A stretch of 64,000 bases of DNA from Ancylobacter crimeensis (GCF_023016805.1 NZ_JALKCH010000001.1:428396-492395), one strand, 5' to 3'. Shown: positions 46,345-57,107, counted from the first letter of the stretch. Notes: a model not told the origin generated them from the letters alone. Numbers and translations are program-made.

Positions 46345-47373
46345 TCACCCCTGGAGGAAGCCCTCCAGCGTGTTGGCGACGTTCACGCCGATCGCCTCCA
46401 CCGCATAGCCGCCCTCCTGGACGAACAGCGTCGGCCTGCCGAGCTTCGCGATCCGTGAGCCGATGGCGAAATAGTCCGGACTGTCGAGCCGGAATTGCGA
46501 GATCGGGTCGTCCTTGAAGGTGTCGACGCCGAGCGAGACCAGCAGCACGTCCGGCCCATAAGCCTCGATGCGCCGGCAGGCATCGTCGAGCGCCGCCGAC
46601 CACGCCGCGAAACCAGTGCCCCAGGGCAGGGGGTAATTGGCGTTGAAGCCTTCGCCCGCCCCGCTGCCCGTCTCGTCCGCGTGGCCGAGGAAATAGGGGA
46701 ATTCCTGCTTCGGATCGGCGTGGATGTTGCACACCAGAACGTCGGCGCGATCATAGAAGATCGCCTGCGTGCCGTTGCCGTGGTGGTAGTCGACATCGAG
46801 GATGGCAACCCGCGCCGCGCCGGAATCGAGCAGCGCCTGCGCCGCCACGGCCGCATTGTTGATGTAGCAATAGCCGCCCATCGTCTCGTCATGGGCGTGG
46901 TGGCCGGGCGGGCGGCACAGCGCATAGGCGGAAGCCTCGCCCGCCCGGATCAGGTCCGCGCCGGTGAGCGCTACATCGACCGAGGACTGGATCGCGTCCC
47001 ACGTACCGGGCACGAAGCAGCAGCCGGCGTCGAACGAATAATGACCGAGCTTGCCGTCCACCGTCTCCGGCTCCAGCCGGCGCATTCCCGGCGCGCGCCA
47101 GAAGCTCGGCAGGATCGGGAACGGCCGGCCGTCGGCGATCCACAGCTCCGTGAGCGTCGACAGGAAGCGCACATAGGCCGGACTGTGCACCCGTGCGACC
47201 GGATCGAGCCCGTGCGCGCTCGGCCCGATGGTGGGGCCGAAGCCGCGCGCCTCGACCGCCGCGCGGATCATCTCGGCGCGCTCGGGCTTCTCGAAGGCTG
47301 GCAGGATCTGGCCGTTATAGAGTTCGACATGGCCCGAATGGCCGTGATGCCGGGGCGAATAGACCATCTTCAT
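46345..47373 (-). CDS. Histone deacetylase family protein (acetylpolyamine amidohydrolase-like)
   Basis: A 342-residue zinc deacetylase of the arginase/HDAC fold. Catalytic and metal motifs are RPPGHHAH near residue 145, DVDYHHGNGTQ near residue 185 (Asp and His ligands), and LGVDTFKDDP near residue 275 (second Asp ligand). The overall form is closest to bacterial acetylpolyamine amidohydrolases; N-acetylated polyamines are the likely substrates. ATG 47373 is chosen from start similarity (MKMVYSPRHHGH). Confidence 0.9.
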   Translation of the reverse strand: MKMVYSPRHHGHSGHVELYNGQILPAFEKPERAEMIRAAVEARGFGPTIGPSAHGLDPVARVHSPAYVRFLSTLTELWIADGRPFPILPSFWRAPGMRRLEPETVDGKLGHYSFDAGCCFVPGTWDAIQSSVDVALTGADLIRAGEASAYALCRPPGHHAHDETMGGYCYINNAAVAAQALLDSGAARVAILDVDYHHGNGTQAIFYDRADVLVCNIHADPKQEFPYFLGHADETGSGAGEGFNANYPLPWGTGFAAWSAALDDACRRIEAYGPDVLLVSLGVDTFKDDPISQFRLDSPDYFAIGSRIAKLGRPTLFVQEGGYAVEAIGVNVANTLEGFLQG

Positions 47374-47669
47374 CGGTGAGGCTCGGCGCTGGCGGCGGGA
47401 AACGAATCCGGCGCATCCGCCGGCCGGCCAAGTGTTAGGCGAGGAGGGCGCCGGCGTCACCCGTCCGCCGCCTGCCGATTCGCCGGCGCGCGCAGCCGCG
47501 GCAAAGGTGCGCCCCGGCTTTCCCGTCCCCGCCCATGTCGATTTCGCGCAATCCGGTTCTGTGCGCGCCTGCTTTGAAAGCGGACAGGTGCTGTGCTAAG
47601 CGCTCCGCTTGAGTGTCGCGGCCCAGCGCATCATCCTGCAATGCCGCTCAAGGTCATGGAGACCGGCCA

Positions 47670-48974
47670 ATGTCGTCCGAAGCGCGCGCCGAAAGCCCGG
47701 CGCTTGACCAGTTCTTTTCCGCTCCTCTCGCGCAGACCGACCCGGAGCTCGCGGGCGCCATCGCCGCCGAACTCGGCCGCCAGCGCGATGAGATCGAGCT
47801 GATCGCCTCCGAGAACATCGTCTCCCGCGCCGTGCTCGAGGCGCAGGGTTCGGTGCTGACGAACAAATATGCCGAAGGCTATCCCGGCCGCCGCTATTAT
47901 GGCGGGTGCCAGTTCGTCGACGTTGCCGAGCAGCTCGCCATCGACCGCGCCAAGAAGCTGTTCGGCGCCGGCTTCGCCAATGTGCAGCCCCATTCGGGTG
48001 CGCAGGCCAACACCGCGGTGTTCTTCGCACTGATGCAGCCCGGCGACACCTTCCTCGGCCTCAACCTCGCCGCGGGCGGTCACCTGACCCACGGCGCCCC
48101 GGTGAGCCTGTCGGGCAAGTGGTTCAAGCCGGTTCCCTACATGGTGCGCAAGGACGACCAGCGCATCGACTACAACGAGGTCGCCGACCTCGCCGCGCAG
48201 AACAAGCCGAAGGTCATCGTGGCCGGCGGCTCGGCTTATCCGCGGCACATCGACTTCGCGAAGATGCGCGAGATCGCCGATTCCGTCGGCGCCTATCTGA
48301 TGGTCGACATGGCCCATTTTGCCGGCCTGGTGGCGGGCGGGGTGCATCCCAATCCGGTGCCTCACGCCCATGTGGTGACTACCACCACCCACAAGACCCT
48401 GCGCGGTCCGCGCGGCGGCATGATCCTGACCAATGACGAGGACCTCGCCAAGAAGTTCAACTCGGCGATCTTCCCCGGCATTCAGGGCGGCCCGCTGATG
48501 CACGTCATCGCCGCCAAGGCGGTGGCGTTCGGCGAGGCGCTGCAGCCGTCCTTCAAGGTCTACGCGAAGAACGTCGTCGAAAACGCGAAGGCGCTTGCGG
48601 AAAATCTGAAGAGCCACGGCTTCGACATCGTCTCCGGTGGCACCGACACCCATTTGATGCTGGTCGATCTTCGCCCGAAGAAGCTTACCGGCAAGGTGTC
48701 GGAGATCGCGCTCGGCCGCGCCCACATCACCTGCAACAAGAACGGCATTCCCTTCGACCCGGAAAAGCCGATGGTCACCTCCGGCGTGCGCCTCGGCACC
48801 CCGGCGGGCACCACCCGCGGCTTCGGCGTCAAGGAGTTCCAGCAGATCGGCGACATGATCGCCGAGGTGCTGAATGTCCTCTCGCAGAAGGGCGTCGAGG
48901 AAGACAGCCTTGTGGAGGAGGCCGTGCGGGGCAAGGTGAAGAGCCTGCTCGACCGCTTCCCGATCTATAGCTGA
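47670..48974 (+). CDS. glyA: Serine hydroxymethyltransferase
   Basis: Interconverts serine and glycine, loading the C1 unit onto tetrahydrofolate. The 434-residue PLP enzyme has [33 protein letters not shown], the PLP-Lys motif [16 protein letters not shown] and C-terminal [20 protein letters not shown] 47670 has a ggag site. nrdR begins 9 bases after the stop. Confidence 0.97.
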   Translation: MSSEARAESPALDQFFSAPLAQTDPELAGAIAAELGRQRDEIELIASENIVSRAVLEAQGSVLTNKYAEGYPGRRYYGGCQFVDVAEQLAIDRAKKLFGAGFANVQPHSGAQANTAVFFALMQPGDTFLGLNLAAGGHLTHGAPVSLSGKWFKPVPYMVRKDDQRIDYNEVADLAAQNKPKVIVAGGSAYPRHIDFAKMREIADSVGAYLMVDMAHFAGLVAGGVHPNPVPHAHVVTTTTHKTLRGPRGGMILTNDEDLAKKFNSAIFPGIQGGPLMHVIAAKAVAFGEALQPSFKVYAKNVVENAKALAENLKSHGFDIVSGGTDTHLMLVDLRPKKLTGKVSEIALGRAHITCNKNGIPFDPEKPMVTSGVRLGTPAGTTRGFGVKEFQQIGDMIAEVLNVLSQKGVEEDSLVEEAVRGKVKSLLDRFPIYS

Positions 48975-48983
48975 GGTCAGGTC

Positions 48984-49544
48984 ATGCGCTGTCCCTATTG
49001 CGGGAGCCTCGACACGCAGGTCAAGGATTCCCGTCCCACCGAGGACAGCGCCGCGATCAGGCGCCGCCGCATCTGCCCGGATTGCGGCGGCCGCTTCACC
49101 ACCTTCGAGCGCGTGCAGCTCCGCGAGCTGATGGTGGCCAAGAGGTCGGGGCGCCGCGTGCCCTTCGACCGCGACAAGCTCGCCCGCTCCATCGGCGTCG
49201 CGCTGCGCAAGCGCCCGGTCGACCCGGAACGGATCGAGCGGCTGGTCTCCGGCCTCGTCCGCCGGCTGGAAAGCATGGGCGAGAACGAGATCACCTCCGA
49301 GACCATCGGCGAGCTCGTCATGGAAAGCCTCAAGCAGCTCGACGACGTCGCCTATGTCCGTTTCGCCTCGGTCTACCGTAATTTTCGCGAGGCAAAGGAT
49401 TTCAATGCCGTGCTCGGCGAGCTGGAAACCCGGCCGGGCGAGGGCACGGGCCGCCGCCGCCGGACCCGCGAGGAGCTGCAGGCGGCGGGCGTGATCGACG
49501 ACGATGCGGCGGAACCGCGCGCCGCCGACGAGGCGGAGGAATGA
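48984..49544 (+). CDS. nrdR: Transcriptional repressor NrdR
   Basis: Represses ribonucleotide reductase genes in response to dATP/ATP. The 186-residue protein has an N-terminal zinc ribbon (CPYC ... CPDC), followed by an ATP-cone ([20 protein letters not shown] to [11 protein letters not shown]). The C terminus after residue ~150 is charged and probably disordered. It overlaps ribD by 4 bases; glyA-nrdR-ribD is a frequent order in alphaproteobacteria. Confidence 0.97.
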   Translation: MRCPYCGSLDTQVKDSRPTEDSAAIRRRRICPDCGGRFTTFERVQLRELMVAKRSGRRVPFDRDKLARSIGVALRKRPVDPERIERLVSGLVRRLESMGENEITSETIGELVMESLKQLDDVAYVRFASVYRNFREAKDFNAVLGELETRPGEGTGRRRRTREELQAAGVIDDDAAEPRAADEAEE

Positions 49545-50701
49545 CCGTGCTGGCGCGGCCGCCTTTTCGTGCCGGGCGTCAGGACGATCCGGCCCAGGCG
49601 GCGTCGGTCGACGTCGCCCTCATGGGCTCGGCACTGGCCATCGGGCGCCGCAATCTCGGCCGTGCCTGGCCGAACCCGTCCGTCGGCGCGCTCGTGGTGC
49701 GACAGGAGCCGGACGGCCCGGTGGTTCTTGGCCGCGGCTGCACCGCCATGGGCGGGCGCCCCCATGCCGAGCCTCAGGCGATCCAGCAGGCGGGAGAGGG
49801 TGCGCGCGGCGCGACGCTCTATGTCACGCTGGAGCCCTGCTCCCACCATGGCCGTACCCCGCCCTGCACCGATGCGATCCGCGCCGCCGGCATCGCCCGC
49901 GTCGTCGCCGCGATCGAGGATCCCGATCCGCGCGTGGCGGGCCGCGGTTTCGCGCTGCTGGAGGCGAGCGGCATCGAGGTGACCGTTGGTCCAGGCGCTG
50001 CCGATGCGCGTATCGACCATGCCGGCCATATCATGCGGGTGCGCCAGGGCCGCCCGCACATCCTGCTCAAGATGGCGGTGTCCACCGACTCCAAGGCCGG
50101 GCTCGCCGGCCGCCGCCCGGTTCGTATCACCGGGGAGGCGGCGCAGGCGCAGGTGCATCTGATGCGCGCGCAGGCCGATGCGGTGCTGACCGGCATCGGC
50201 ACCGTGCTGGCCGACGACCCCCAGCTCACCTGCCGGCTGCCGGGCATGCTGGACCGCTCGCCGGTTCGTGTCGTGCTGGACCGCACGCTCCGCTTGCCGC
50301 ATAGCGCGGCGCTGGTGCGCACGCTGGACATCGCGCCCGTCTGGGTCATCGCCGGCATCGACGCTTCCGCGGATGCGGAGATCGCGCTGCGGGAGCGCGG
50401 CGTCGAGGTGATGCGGGTGTCGGAAGACGCGAGCGGCGCGCTCGACCTGCCCGAGGCGGCGCGGCTCCTCGCCATGCGTGGCATCACGCGGCTGATGGTC
50501 GAGGCCGGGCCACGCATTGCCGCCAGCTTCATTCGCGCGGATCTCGTCGACGAGGCGGCGATCTTCCAGGGGCCGGGCACGCTCGGGCCGGATGCCGTCG
50601 ACGCCTGGGAGGGCGTGTCTTCCGACATCCTCGCCCAAACCCTTTCCATCACCGACACACGCATGCTCGGGCCCGACCGCCTCGGCATCATGAGGCGCTG
50701 A
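49541..50701 (+). CDS. ribD: Bifunctional diaminohydroxyphosphoribosylaminopyrimidine deaminase / reductase RibD
   Basis: Carries out two consecutive steps of riboflavin synthesis. The 386 residues have an N-terminal deaminase ([11 protein letters not shown] zinc motif, [17 protein letters not shown]) and a C-terminal reductase from about residue 165 ([45 protein letters not shown]). It overlaps nrdR and precedes ribE by 3 bases. Confidence 0.96.
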   Translation: MTVLARPPFRAGRQDDPAQAASVDVALMGSALAIGRRNLGRAWPNPSVGALVVRQEPDGPVVLGRGCTAMGGRPHAEPQAIQQAGEGARGATLYVTLEPCSHHGRTPPCTDAIRAAGIARVVAAIEDPDPRVAGRGFALLEASGIEVTVGPGAADARIDHAGHIMRVRQGRPHILLKMAVSTDSKAGLAGRRPVRITGEAAQAQVHLMRAQADAVLTGIGTVLADDPQLTCRLPGMLDRSPVRVVLDRTLRLPHSAALVRTLDIAPVWVIAGIDASADAEIALRERGVEVMRVSEDASGALDLPEAARLLAMRGITRLMVEAGPRIAASFIRADLVDEAAIFQGPGTLGPDAVDAWEGVSSDILAQTLSITDTRMLGPDRLGIMRR

Positions 50702-50704
50702 GCC

Positions 50705-51295
50705 ATGTTTACCGGCATCATTTCCGACATCGGGGACATCCGCACGATCAACCCGCGCAACGATGTTCGGCGGCTGACGATCGGGACCCGCTACGATCCC
50801 GCCACCATCGAGCTTGGCGCTTCCATCGCCTGCTCCGGCGTGTGCCTCACTGTGGTGGCCACCGGCGCCGACAGCTTCGATGTCGAGGCCGCTCCGGAAA
50901 CACTCGCCATCACCACGGTGCGCGACTGGACCGTGGGACGGCGCGTCAATCTCGAACGCGCCCTCAAGATCGGCGACGAACTGGGCGGGCATATCGTGCA
51001 GGGCCATGCCGACGGCATCGCCACCATCGTCGAGCGCATCGACCTCGGCGAGACCACGCGCTTCCTGTTCGAGGCACCCGCGACGCTCGCGCCCTTCATC
51101 GCCATCAAGGGCTCTATCGCCCTCGACGGCACCTCGCTGACGGTGAACGAGGTGGAGGGCAACCGCTTCTCCTGCCTGCTCATTCCGCACACCCTCGCCA
51201 TGACGACATGGGGTGGCGTGAAGGCGGGCGACGCTGTCAATATCGAAGTCGACATGATGGCCCGCTACGCGGCGCGGCTTGCGGAGTTCCGCTGA
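50705..51295 (+). CDS. ribE: Riboflavin synthase (alpha subunit)
   Basis: Dismutates two 6,7-dimethyl-8-ribityllumazine molecules to riboflavin. The 196-residue protein has two similar lumazine-binding barrels, starting [12 protein letters not shown], with [12 protein letters not shown] in the first and [14 protein letters not shown] in the second, and [11 protein letters not shown] between. It is the middle gene of the rib operon. Confidence 0.96.
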   Translation: MFTGIISDIGDIRTINPRNDVRRLTIGTRYDPATIELGASIACSGVCLTVVATGADSFDVEAAPETLAITTVRDWTVGRRVNLERALKIGDELGGHIVQGHADGIATIVERIDLGETTRFLFEAPATLAPFIAIKGSIALDGTSLTVNEVEGNRFSCLLIPHTLAMTTWGGVKAGDAVNIEVDMMARYAARLAEFR

Positions 51296-51342
51296 GGGCG
51301 TTACGTCCTCGCTCCGATCCATTCCGAACGAGGTGTTCCTCC

Positions 51343-51834
51343 ATGGCGAGCCCCCGCCCGCCGCGTGCCTCCGATACCCCGCTCCCGCCGCTCGACGGCG
51401 CGCGCGTGCTGATCGTCGAGGCGCGCTTCTATGACGACATTGCCGATGAACTGCTTGCCGGCGCAACCGCGGCGGTGACGCGGGCCGGCGCGACCTATGA
51501 GGTCGTCTCGGTGCCGGGCGCGCTCGAAATCCCGATCGCCATCGCGATGCTGCTCGACAGCGCCGCGGCCGCGGGCACGCCCTTCGATGCGGCGGTCGCG
51601 CTCGGCTGCGTGGTGCGTGGCGAGACCTATCATTTCGAAGTCGTGGCCGGGGAATCCTCCCGGGCGCTGATGGACCTTGCCGTGGCGCGCAAGCTGCCGT
51701 TCGGCAACGGCATCCTCACCGTCGAGACCGACGAGCAGGCGTGGGTGCGCGCCCGCGTGTCCGACGGCGACAAGGGTGGCGGAGCGGCCGACGCGGCCCT
51801 CACGCTGCTGCGCCTCCAGCGTGGCGAGGCCTGA
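51343..51834 (+). CDS. ribH: 6,7-dimethyl-8-ribityllumazine synthase
   Basis: Makes the lumazine precursor from 3,4-dihydroxybutanone phosphate and the pyrimidinedione. ATG 51343 gives 163 residues with [32 protein letters not shown] (catalytic His) and [18 protein letters not shown]. nusB follows by 3 bases. The partner gene ribBA is not in this window. Confidence 0.96.
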   Translation: MASPRPPRASDTPLPPLDGARVLIVEARFYDDIADELLAGATAAVTRAGATYEVVSVPGALEIPIAIAMLLDSAAAAGTPFDAAVALGCVVRGETYHFEVVAGESSRALMDLAVARKLPFGNGILTVETDEQAWVRARVSDGDKGGGAADAALTLLRLQRGEA

Positions 51835-51837
51835 GAC

Positions 51838-52335
51838 ATGGCGACCGAGCCCAAGCCTGCAAGTTCCAAACCCGTGAACCACAAGCCGGTGCGCAAGAGC
51901 GCGGCGCGGCTCAACGCCGTCCAGGCGCTCTACCAGATGGATGTCGCCGCGACCCCACTGCCGGACATCCTCGCCCAGTTCGAGAGCTACTGGATCGGCC
52001 GTGAGATCGAAGGCGAGGAGATCGCGCCGGCCGATTTGACGCTGTTCCGCGACATCGTAAGCGGCGTGCTGCGCGAGCAGCGCAACATCGACCCCGTGCT
52101 CGACGCGGCTCTCGTCCATGGCTGGCCGCTGAAGCGGGTCGAGACCGTGCTGCGCGCCGTGCTGCGCGCCGGGGCCTATGAGCTTTCCGCCCGCCCCGAC
52201 GTGCCGGCCCGCGTGGTCGTTGCGGAATATGTGAACGTCGCCGCCGCCTTCCTCGACCGCGAGGAAACCGGAATGGTGAATGCGGTGTTGGATGGTCTGG
52301 CCCGCGAGATGCGGGCGGGAGAGTTCGCCGGCTGA
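51838..52335 (+). CDS. nusB: Transcription antitermination factor NusB
   Basis: Binds boxA RNA with NusE for rRNA antitermination. The 165-residue helical protein starts with a basic tail, then RLNAVQALYQMDV near residue 25 and the C-terminal VVAEYVNVAAAFLDREETGMVNAVLD, both conserved. ribH-nusB-thiL is the usual order. Confidence 0.96.
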   Translation: MATEPKPASSKPVNHKPVRKSAARLNAVQALYQMDVAATPLPDILAQFESYWIGREIEGEEIAPADLTLFRDIVSGVLREQRNIDPVLDAALVHGWPLKRVETVLRAVLRAGAYELSARPDVPARVVVAEYVNVAAAFLDREETGMVNAVLDGLAREMRAGEFAG

Positions 52336-52373
52336 AGGCCTGCCGGCGAAACAGGCGTGAGAGTGAGCGGCCG

Positions 52374-53381
52374 ATGACGGACAGACGACCCGCCGCTCCC
52401 ACAGGCGAGGACCATCTGATCGCGGAGCTGTTTCGCCCCATCGCCCGCCATCCCGGCGCGCTCGGCCTCATCGACGATGCCGCCTGCATCGCCCCTCCGC
52501 CGGGCGAGGATCTGGTCCTCACCAAGGATGCGCTTGTCGCCGGCGTGCATTTCTTTCCCGAGGACCCACCGGACTCCATCGCCCGCAAGGCGCTACGGGT
52601 GAATCTGTCCGATCTCGCTGCCAAGGGCGCCACCCCGCTCGCCGTTCTTCTGGCCATCGCGATCCCGAAGGACATGCCTTTCGAGGCGATGGCCGCTTTT
52701 GCCCGCGGGCTCGGAGCGGATACCGCGGCCCATGGCGTACCCCTGCTGGGCGGCGACACCGTGCGTACCACCGGGCCGCTGGTGGTCTCGATCACCGCGC
52801 TCGGCACGCTGCCGAGAGGCGAGATGGTGACGCGCTCCGGCGCCCGGCCGGGACAGGCGATCGTGGTGACCGGCACCATCGGCGATGCCGCGCTCGGCCT
52901 TGCCTTGCGGCTGGAGCCGAAGCGGCCCGGCTTTGCCGCGCTCGACCCGGCACAGCGCGCCCATCTTGCCGACCGCTATCTGCACCCGCGTCCGCGGCTC
53001 GGCCTTGCCGGCGGGCTGCGCGCCGCGGCCGGGGGGGCGATGGATGTGTCGGACGGGTTGGTCGGCGATCTTGCCAAGCTTCTGGCGGTCTCCGGCGTAT
53101 CCGGGGACATCGACGCCGCGCGCGTGCCGCTCTCGCCTGCGGCCCGTGCCGCCATTGCGGCCGAGCCGGCGCTGCTGGAGGTCGCGCTCACCGGTGGCGA
53201 CGATTACGAGATCCTCGCCACAGTGGCCGACGATAAGCTGAGCTCGCTCGGCGTCTATGCGACCGCGGCCGGCATTCCGGTGACGGTGATCGGCAGGACC
53301 GGGGAGGGGGCGGGCCTCGTTGTGAAGGACGCCGGGGGCGCATCCTTGACCTTCGCCCGCGCCAGCTTCAGCCATTTCTGA
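52374..53381 (+). CDS. thiL: Thiamine-phosphate kinase
   Basis: Phosphorylates thiamine phosphate to thiamine diphosphate. The 335-residue protein shows the AIRS/ThiL fold with metal-binding LGLIDDAACI, TKDALVAGVHF, RVNLSDLAAKGATPL, GGDTVRT, MDVSDGLVGDLAKL and TGGDDYEIL. It ends the glyA-nrdR-rib-nusB run. Confidence 0.96.
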   Translation: MTDRRPAAPTGEDHLIAELFRPIARHPGALGLIDDAACIAPPPGEDLVLTKDALVAGVHFFPEDPPDSIARKALRVNLSDLAAKGATPLAVLLAIAIPKDMPFEAMAAFARGLGADTAAHGVPLLGGDTVRTTGPLVVSITALGTLPRGEMVTRSGARPGQAIVVTGTIGDAALGLALRLEPKRPGFAALDPAQRAHLADRYLHPRPRLGLAGGLRAAAGGAMDVSDGLVGDLAKLLAVSGVSGDIDAARVPLSPAARAAIAAEPALLEVALTGGDDYEILATVADDKLSSLGVYATAAGIPVTVIGRTGEGAGLVVKDAGGASLTFARASFSHF

Positions 53382-53458
53382 TCGGACGCATTGCCGATGA
53401 GTGGCGCATCCGGCATCCGGCCTGCATGGTGGCGTGCGGGCCATACGAGGACGCGACG

Positions 53459-54160
53459 ATGAGCATGAGCCTTCCGCGACCGGCAGCGCTGCCGCTTCTG
53501 CTTCTGCTTCTGTCGGTCACCACCGGCCTCGTCGACGCCACCAGCGTGCTCGGTCTCGGCAAGGTGTTCACCGCAAACATGACCGGCAATGTCGTGTTCC
53601 TCGGCTTTGCGGTCGCGGGCATGCCGGGCTTCCATGCCATGGCCTTCATCGTGGCGATCGCCGCCTTCATGGCCGGTGCGCTGCTGGGCGGCCGCATCGG
53701 TTCGCTGCACAAGGGCCGCACGCTCGGGCGCTGGCTGCAGGTGGCGGCCGTGGCGGAGACCCTTCTTCTGTGGAGCGCGGCGGCCTGCGCGACGGGTTTC
53801 GACAGCGCGACACTGACACCCGAGCCCATGCTCTACGCCATCATCGCCCTGACGGCGGTGGCGATGGGACTCAGAAACGCCACGGTGCGGCTGCTCAAGG
53901 TGCCGGACCTGACCACCACCGTGCTGACGCTGACCCTGACCGGCATGGCGGCGGACTCCTCCGCTGCCGGCGGGCGCAACCCGAACTGGCCGCGACGGTT
54001 GGGCGCGGTGCTGGCGATCTTCCTGGGCGCGTTGCTGGGCGCCCTGCTGGTGCTGCATGTCGGACTGCCGGCGCCGCTCATCCTCGCCGGAGCCCTCGTG
54101 CTGGTCGGCACGATCGGCTTCGCCCGGCACCCGGACGCGCGAGAGAAGGTCGCCGTCTGA
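53459..54160 (+). CDS. DUF1275 (YoaK) family membrane protein
   Basis: A 233-residue inner-membrane protein with six to seven hydrophobic helices. The family opening is present as SVTTGLVDATSVLGLGKVFTANMTGN, and MGLRNATVRLL and TTVLTLTLTG are the mid-protein motifs. Function is unknown for the family. ATG 53459 has a gagg site. It ends 2 bases from the opposite-strand DUF1275 gene. Confidence 0.88.
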   Translation: MSMSLPRPAALPLLLLLLSVTTGLVDATSVLGLGKVFTANMTGNVVFLGFAVAGMPGFHAMAFIVAIAAFMAGALLGGRIGSLHKGRTLGRWLQVAAVAETLLLWSAAACATGFDSATLTPEPMLYAIIALTAVAMGLRNATVRLLKVPDLTTTVLTLTLTGMAADSSAAGGRNPNWPRRLGAVLAIFLGALLGALLVLHVGLPAPLILAGALVLVGTIGFARHPDAREKVAV

Positions 54161-54162
54161 GC

Positions 54163-54840
54163 CTAGGCATCGAGAGGCGCGGGCTCGCCCTGCATCGCAA
54201 GCAAAGCGAGGCAGGGCGGCAGCACGAAGAGCCACATGCCGAGCGCGAGGAACAGGCCCGCTGCGAGCAGGCAACCGAGCGCGAAGGCGATGAGCGAGGG
54301 TGACATGCGCCGGATGCGCCGGTCGGCCGCCTCCCGCTTCGGCCCGGTGCGGTGCTGAATGAGGGTGGCGACGTCCAGCATGATCTGCGTGGTCGTCATC
54401 GTCATCACGGTGGAAGGCGGTTCGCTGGCGAGATGACGGCGGTGCGTTGCGTTCTGCATTGCCATGGCGGCCACTAGAACCATGCCGGTCACCAGCGCCG
54501 GCAGGGCATCGCCGTCGACGAAGGGGCCGTAATGGATGGCAAGCGCGGCGCCGAGTGCGAGAAGCACGACCTTGATGCTGACCAGGATGCGGAAAGCGGG
54601 CAAGGCGCGTCGTTCGAGCACATCGCCGAGCACTTGCGTGCCGATGACCATGACGCAGAACACCGGCAGCGCCATCAGCTTCGCCAGACCGCCGGAAACG
54701 CCGTGGGTCATCGAAGCGCCGAACGTCACGAAGTTGCCCGTCACATGGGTGGTGAACAGCCCGTGCAGAGCAAGATAGCCGGCAGCATCGACATAGCCGC
54801 CGCACAGGCTGAGCAGGAGAGGGGGGCGAAAAGGCGACAT
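54163..54840 (-). CDS. DUF1275 (YoaK) family membrane protein (second copy)
   Basis: A 225-residue paralogue of the previous gene in opposite orientation, with GGYVDAAGYLALHGLFTTHVTGNFV and AMQNATHRRHLASEP as family motifs. The two differ in sequence well beyond a recent duplication. ATG 54840 or 54852 can start it. Confidence 0.87.
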   Translation of the reverse strand: MSPFRPPLLLSLCGGYVDAAGYLALHGLFTTHVTGNFVTFGASMTHGVSGGLAKLMALPVFCVMVIGTQVLGDVLERRALPAFRILVSIKVVLLALGAALAIHYGPFVDGDALPALVTGMVLVAAMAMQNATHRRHLASEPPSTVMTMTTTQIMLDVATLIQHRTGPKREAADRRIRRMSPSLIAFALGCLLAAGLFLALGMWLFVLPPCLALLAMQGEPAPLDA

Positions 54841-54954
54841 GGCGGTTCTCACATCAGGGGAACGCGTGGGAGGGGATATGCAAGAGACGCTTCACCCCCT
54901 GCCACCCGCGATAATGGCCTGGGGAAAGGTCGACAGGTGGCGCTCGCTTGCAGG

Positions 54955-55707
54955 TCAGGCATGATGCCCGGATGCGGCGTCATCATCGGTGTCCTTGACG
55001 TGCCCTCCACCGAGGCTTCCACCGAGCCCTGCCCCCATTCCGGCTCCGGCGCCCATGCCCATCGCGCCACCCCCGCCACCACCTCCGCCGCCGGATCGGC
55101 CGCCTTCCTTCTCGCTGCCCGCCTTCTCGCCGCCCCCCTTGCCGCCGGCGCCCGAAGGGCGGCTCGGGCCCTGCGGAGGCAGTTCGAGATCGGCGGGAAT
55201 GGGGCCGATATCGAGGGCCTCGCGGATGAAGGCGCGGAGCGAGACCACGAGATCGTGGGTGCTGGCGCGCCTTCCGGCGATCAGGTCGCGCACCGCCGTG
55301 TCGGCGAGGCGCACCTGCTCCTCCGTGCCGAGCAGGATGATGTCGGAGAGCGCCGCCTCCACGGCATCGCGGATGCGGCGGCTGCGCTCCGAACCTTCGG
55401 AAAGGGCGGGAACGAGGTCCTGGCCTGCCGCCGTGTCTTCAGCTACCTGTGGCCGCAGCCGAAGGTCTCGCAGATGGGTGGGGTCAACCGTGAGGTTGCC
55501 GGTGAACGAGCCGCCCAGCGTCTTGTAGGCGGCGATGAGGATGCGCAGACGCTCGTTGATCTGCCGGTTCATCCGCTCGCGCCGCTGCTGGATGGTGAGC
55601 ATCATCGCGAGACGGATGCCGATGCTGATGAGGGTGAACAGGGCAAGCCCGATCAGGGTCGCGAGCAGGCTCTGCCAAGAGCTGAAATCGAGACCGCGCA
55701 TGGGCAC
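54955..55707 (-). CDS. Membrane protein with glycine-rich C-terminal tail
   Basis: A 250-residue protein with one N-terminal transmembrane helix (LLATLIGLALFTLISIGIRL), a charged helical middle part (RERMNRQINERLRILIAAYKTL to ~residue 180) and a low-complexity Gly-rich C-terminal tail (nine consecutive Gly, then repeating GMGAG-type units) ending in DDDAASGHHA. No family recognised. The helical part is cytoplasmic if the positive-inside rule holds. Confidence 0.7.
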   Translation of the reverse strand: MPMRGLDFSSWQSLLATLIGLALFTLISIGIRLAMMLTIQQRRERMNRQINERLRILIAAYKTLGGSFTGNLTVDPTHLRDLRLRPQVAEDTAAGQDLVPALSEGSERSRRIRDAVEAALSDIILLGTEEQVRLADTAVRDLIAGRRASTHDLVVSLRAFIREALDIGPIPADLELPPQGPSRPSGAGGKGGGEKAGSEKEGGRSGGGGGGGGGAMGMGAGAGMGAGLGGSLGGGHVKDTDDDAASGHHA

Positions 55708-55930
55708 CTCCCCGAATCTGTACGTATCGCCCCGACGATAGCCGGAAAGCCCCCGTCGGGGCGGTCCGTCTTCACAGGCGAGCGGGTACGGACTTCACAG
55801 CAAGGTTGCGCTACCCCATTGAAATATCTGCGCCAACGGCAAAATGACGAGTTGACGCACGTGCTCGGCGTCCGGCAACCTCGCACCGGCCCGGCAGATG
55901 CGCGGCGCCATAACGAAACAGAACGGAACC

Positions 55931-56977
55931 ATGGCACTCACATCCCTGCGCCAGATTCTCGACCATGCCGGTGAGCATGGTTACGGCCTGCCGGCCTTCA
56001 ACGTCACCAATCTCGAGACGCTGCTCGCCGTCATGCGTGCCGCCGACCGTACCGACAGCCCGGTCATCGTGCAGGCGAGCCAGAGCGCGCGCAAATATGC
56101 CGACGACACCCTGCTGAGCGCGATGTTCCGCGCCGCTGCGGAGCGCTTCCCCAAGGTGCCGCTCTGCGTGCATCAGGATCACGGTTCCAGCCCTGCCGTG
56201 TGCAAGAGCGCCATCGACTACGGCTTCACCAGCGTGATGATGGACGGGTCGCTGATGGCCGACGGCAAGACGCCGGCGAGCTATGACTATAATGTCGATG
56301 TCACCGCCGAGACGGTCCGCCTCGCCCACGCCCGGGGCGTGTCGGTGGAGGGCGAACTCGGTGTGCTCGGCTCGCTGGAGACCGGCGGCGGCGAGCAGGA
56401 GGACGGCCATGGTGCGGTCGGCACGCTCGACCACAGCCAGCTTCTCACCGATCCGCAGCAGGCGTCCGACTTCGTCGCGGCCACCGGCGTTGATGCGCTG
56501 GCGGTGGCGATCGGCACCTCCCACGGCGCCTACAAGTTCTCCCGCAAGCCGGCCGGCGATCTTCTGGCGATGGATGTGATCGCCGAGATCCACCGCCGCC
56601 TGCCGCACACACATCTCGTTATGCACGGCGCCTCCACCGTTCCGGAAGACCTGCAGGAACTCATCAACGCCAATGGCGGGCACATGCCGAAAACCTTCGG
56701 CGTCCCGTTGGAGGAGGTCGAGCGCAGCATCAAGATGGGCGTGCGCAAGATCAACATCGACACCGATCTGCGCATGGCGCTGACCGGCTCGGCCCGCGAA
56801 TATCTCAAGGCCAACCCGTCCTCTTTCGACATTCGCGGCATGCTGAAGCCCGGTATGAAGCGGATGGAGGATCTGTGCGCGGAGCGGCTGGAGCGCTTCG
56901 GCGCCGCCGGACATGGGGCGCGGATCAAGGTCATTCCGCTGGAGGAAATGGCACAGCGCTACGCCGTGCCGGCCTGA
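55931..56977 (+). CDS. fba: Class II fructose-bisphosphate aldolase
   Basis: Cleaves or forms fructose 1,6-bisphosphate (and in Calvin-cycle types sedoheptulose 1,7-bisphosphate). From ATG 55931 it has 348 residues. Zinc and catalytic motifs are [11 protein letters not shown] (His ligand and Asp), [20 protein letters not shown] and VMHGAST, and [11 protein letters not shown] binds phosphate. The form is the long 'Calvin cycle subtype'; no cbb genes are adjacent, so a role in glycolysis or gluconeogenesis is equally possible. A strong terminator follows. Confidence 0.96.
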   Translation: MALTSLRQILDHAGEHGYGLPAFNVTNLETLLAVMRAADRTDSPVIVQASQSARKYADDTLLSAMFRAAAERFPKVPLCVHQDHGSSPAVCKSAIDYGFTSVMMDGSLMADGKTPASYDYNVDVTAETVRLAHARGVSVEGELGVLGSLETGGGEQEDGHGAVGTLDHSQLLTDPQQASDFVAATGVDALAVAIGTSHGAYKFSRKPAGDLLAMDVIAEIHRRLPHTHLVMHGASTVPEDLQELINANGGHMPKTFGVPLEEVERSIKMGVRKINIDTDLRMALTGSAREYLKANPSSFDIRGMLKPGMKRMEDLCAERLERFGAAGHGARIKVIPLEEMAQRYAVPA

Positions 56978-57107
56978 ACCGTGCCGCTGGAGCATTTTCG
57001 AGCGAGGCGGATACCGGTTCGTATGAAGAAAATGCGAACAGTCAATACGTTAGAGCCCTTTATCGGTTCCGTGAAACGAGGAAGGGCTCCGCGGCACACA
57101 AGGCTGT

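Noticed and set aside
47500..47669. Riboswitch upstream of glyA
   Set aside because: The region is GC-rich with no conserved SAM-II, glycine or THF riboswitch core that I can recognise.
49373..51466. 697-codon open frame antisense to ribD and ribE
   Set aside because: Spans two coupled rib genes on the opposite strand and shows no protein family features.
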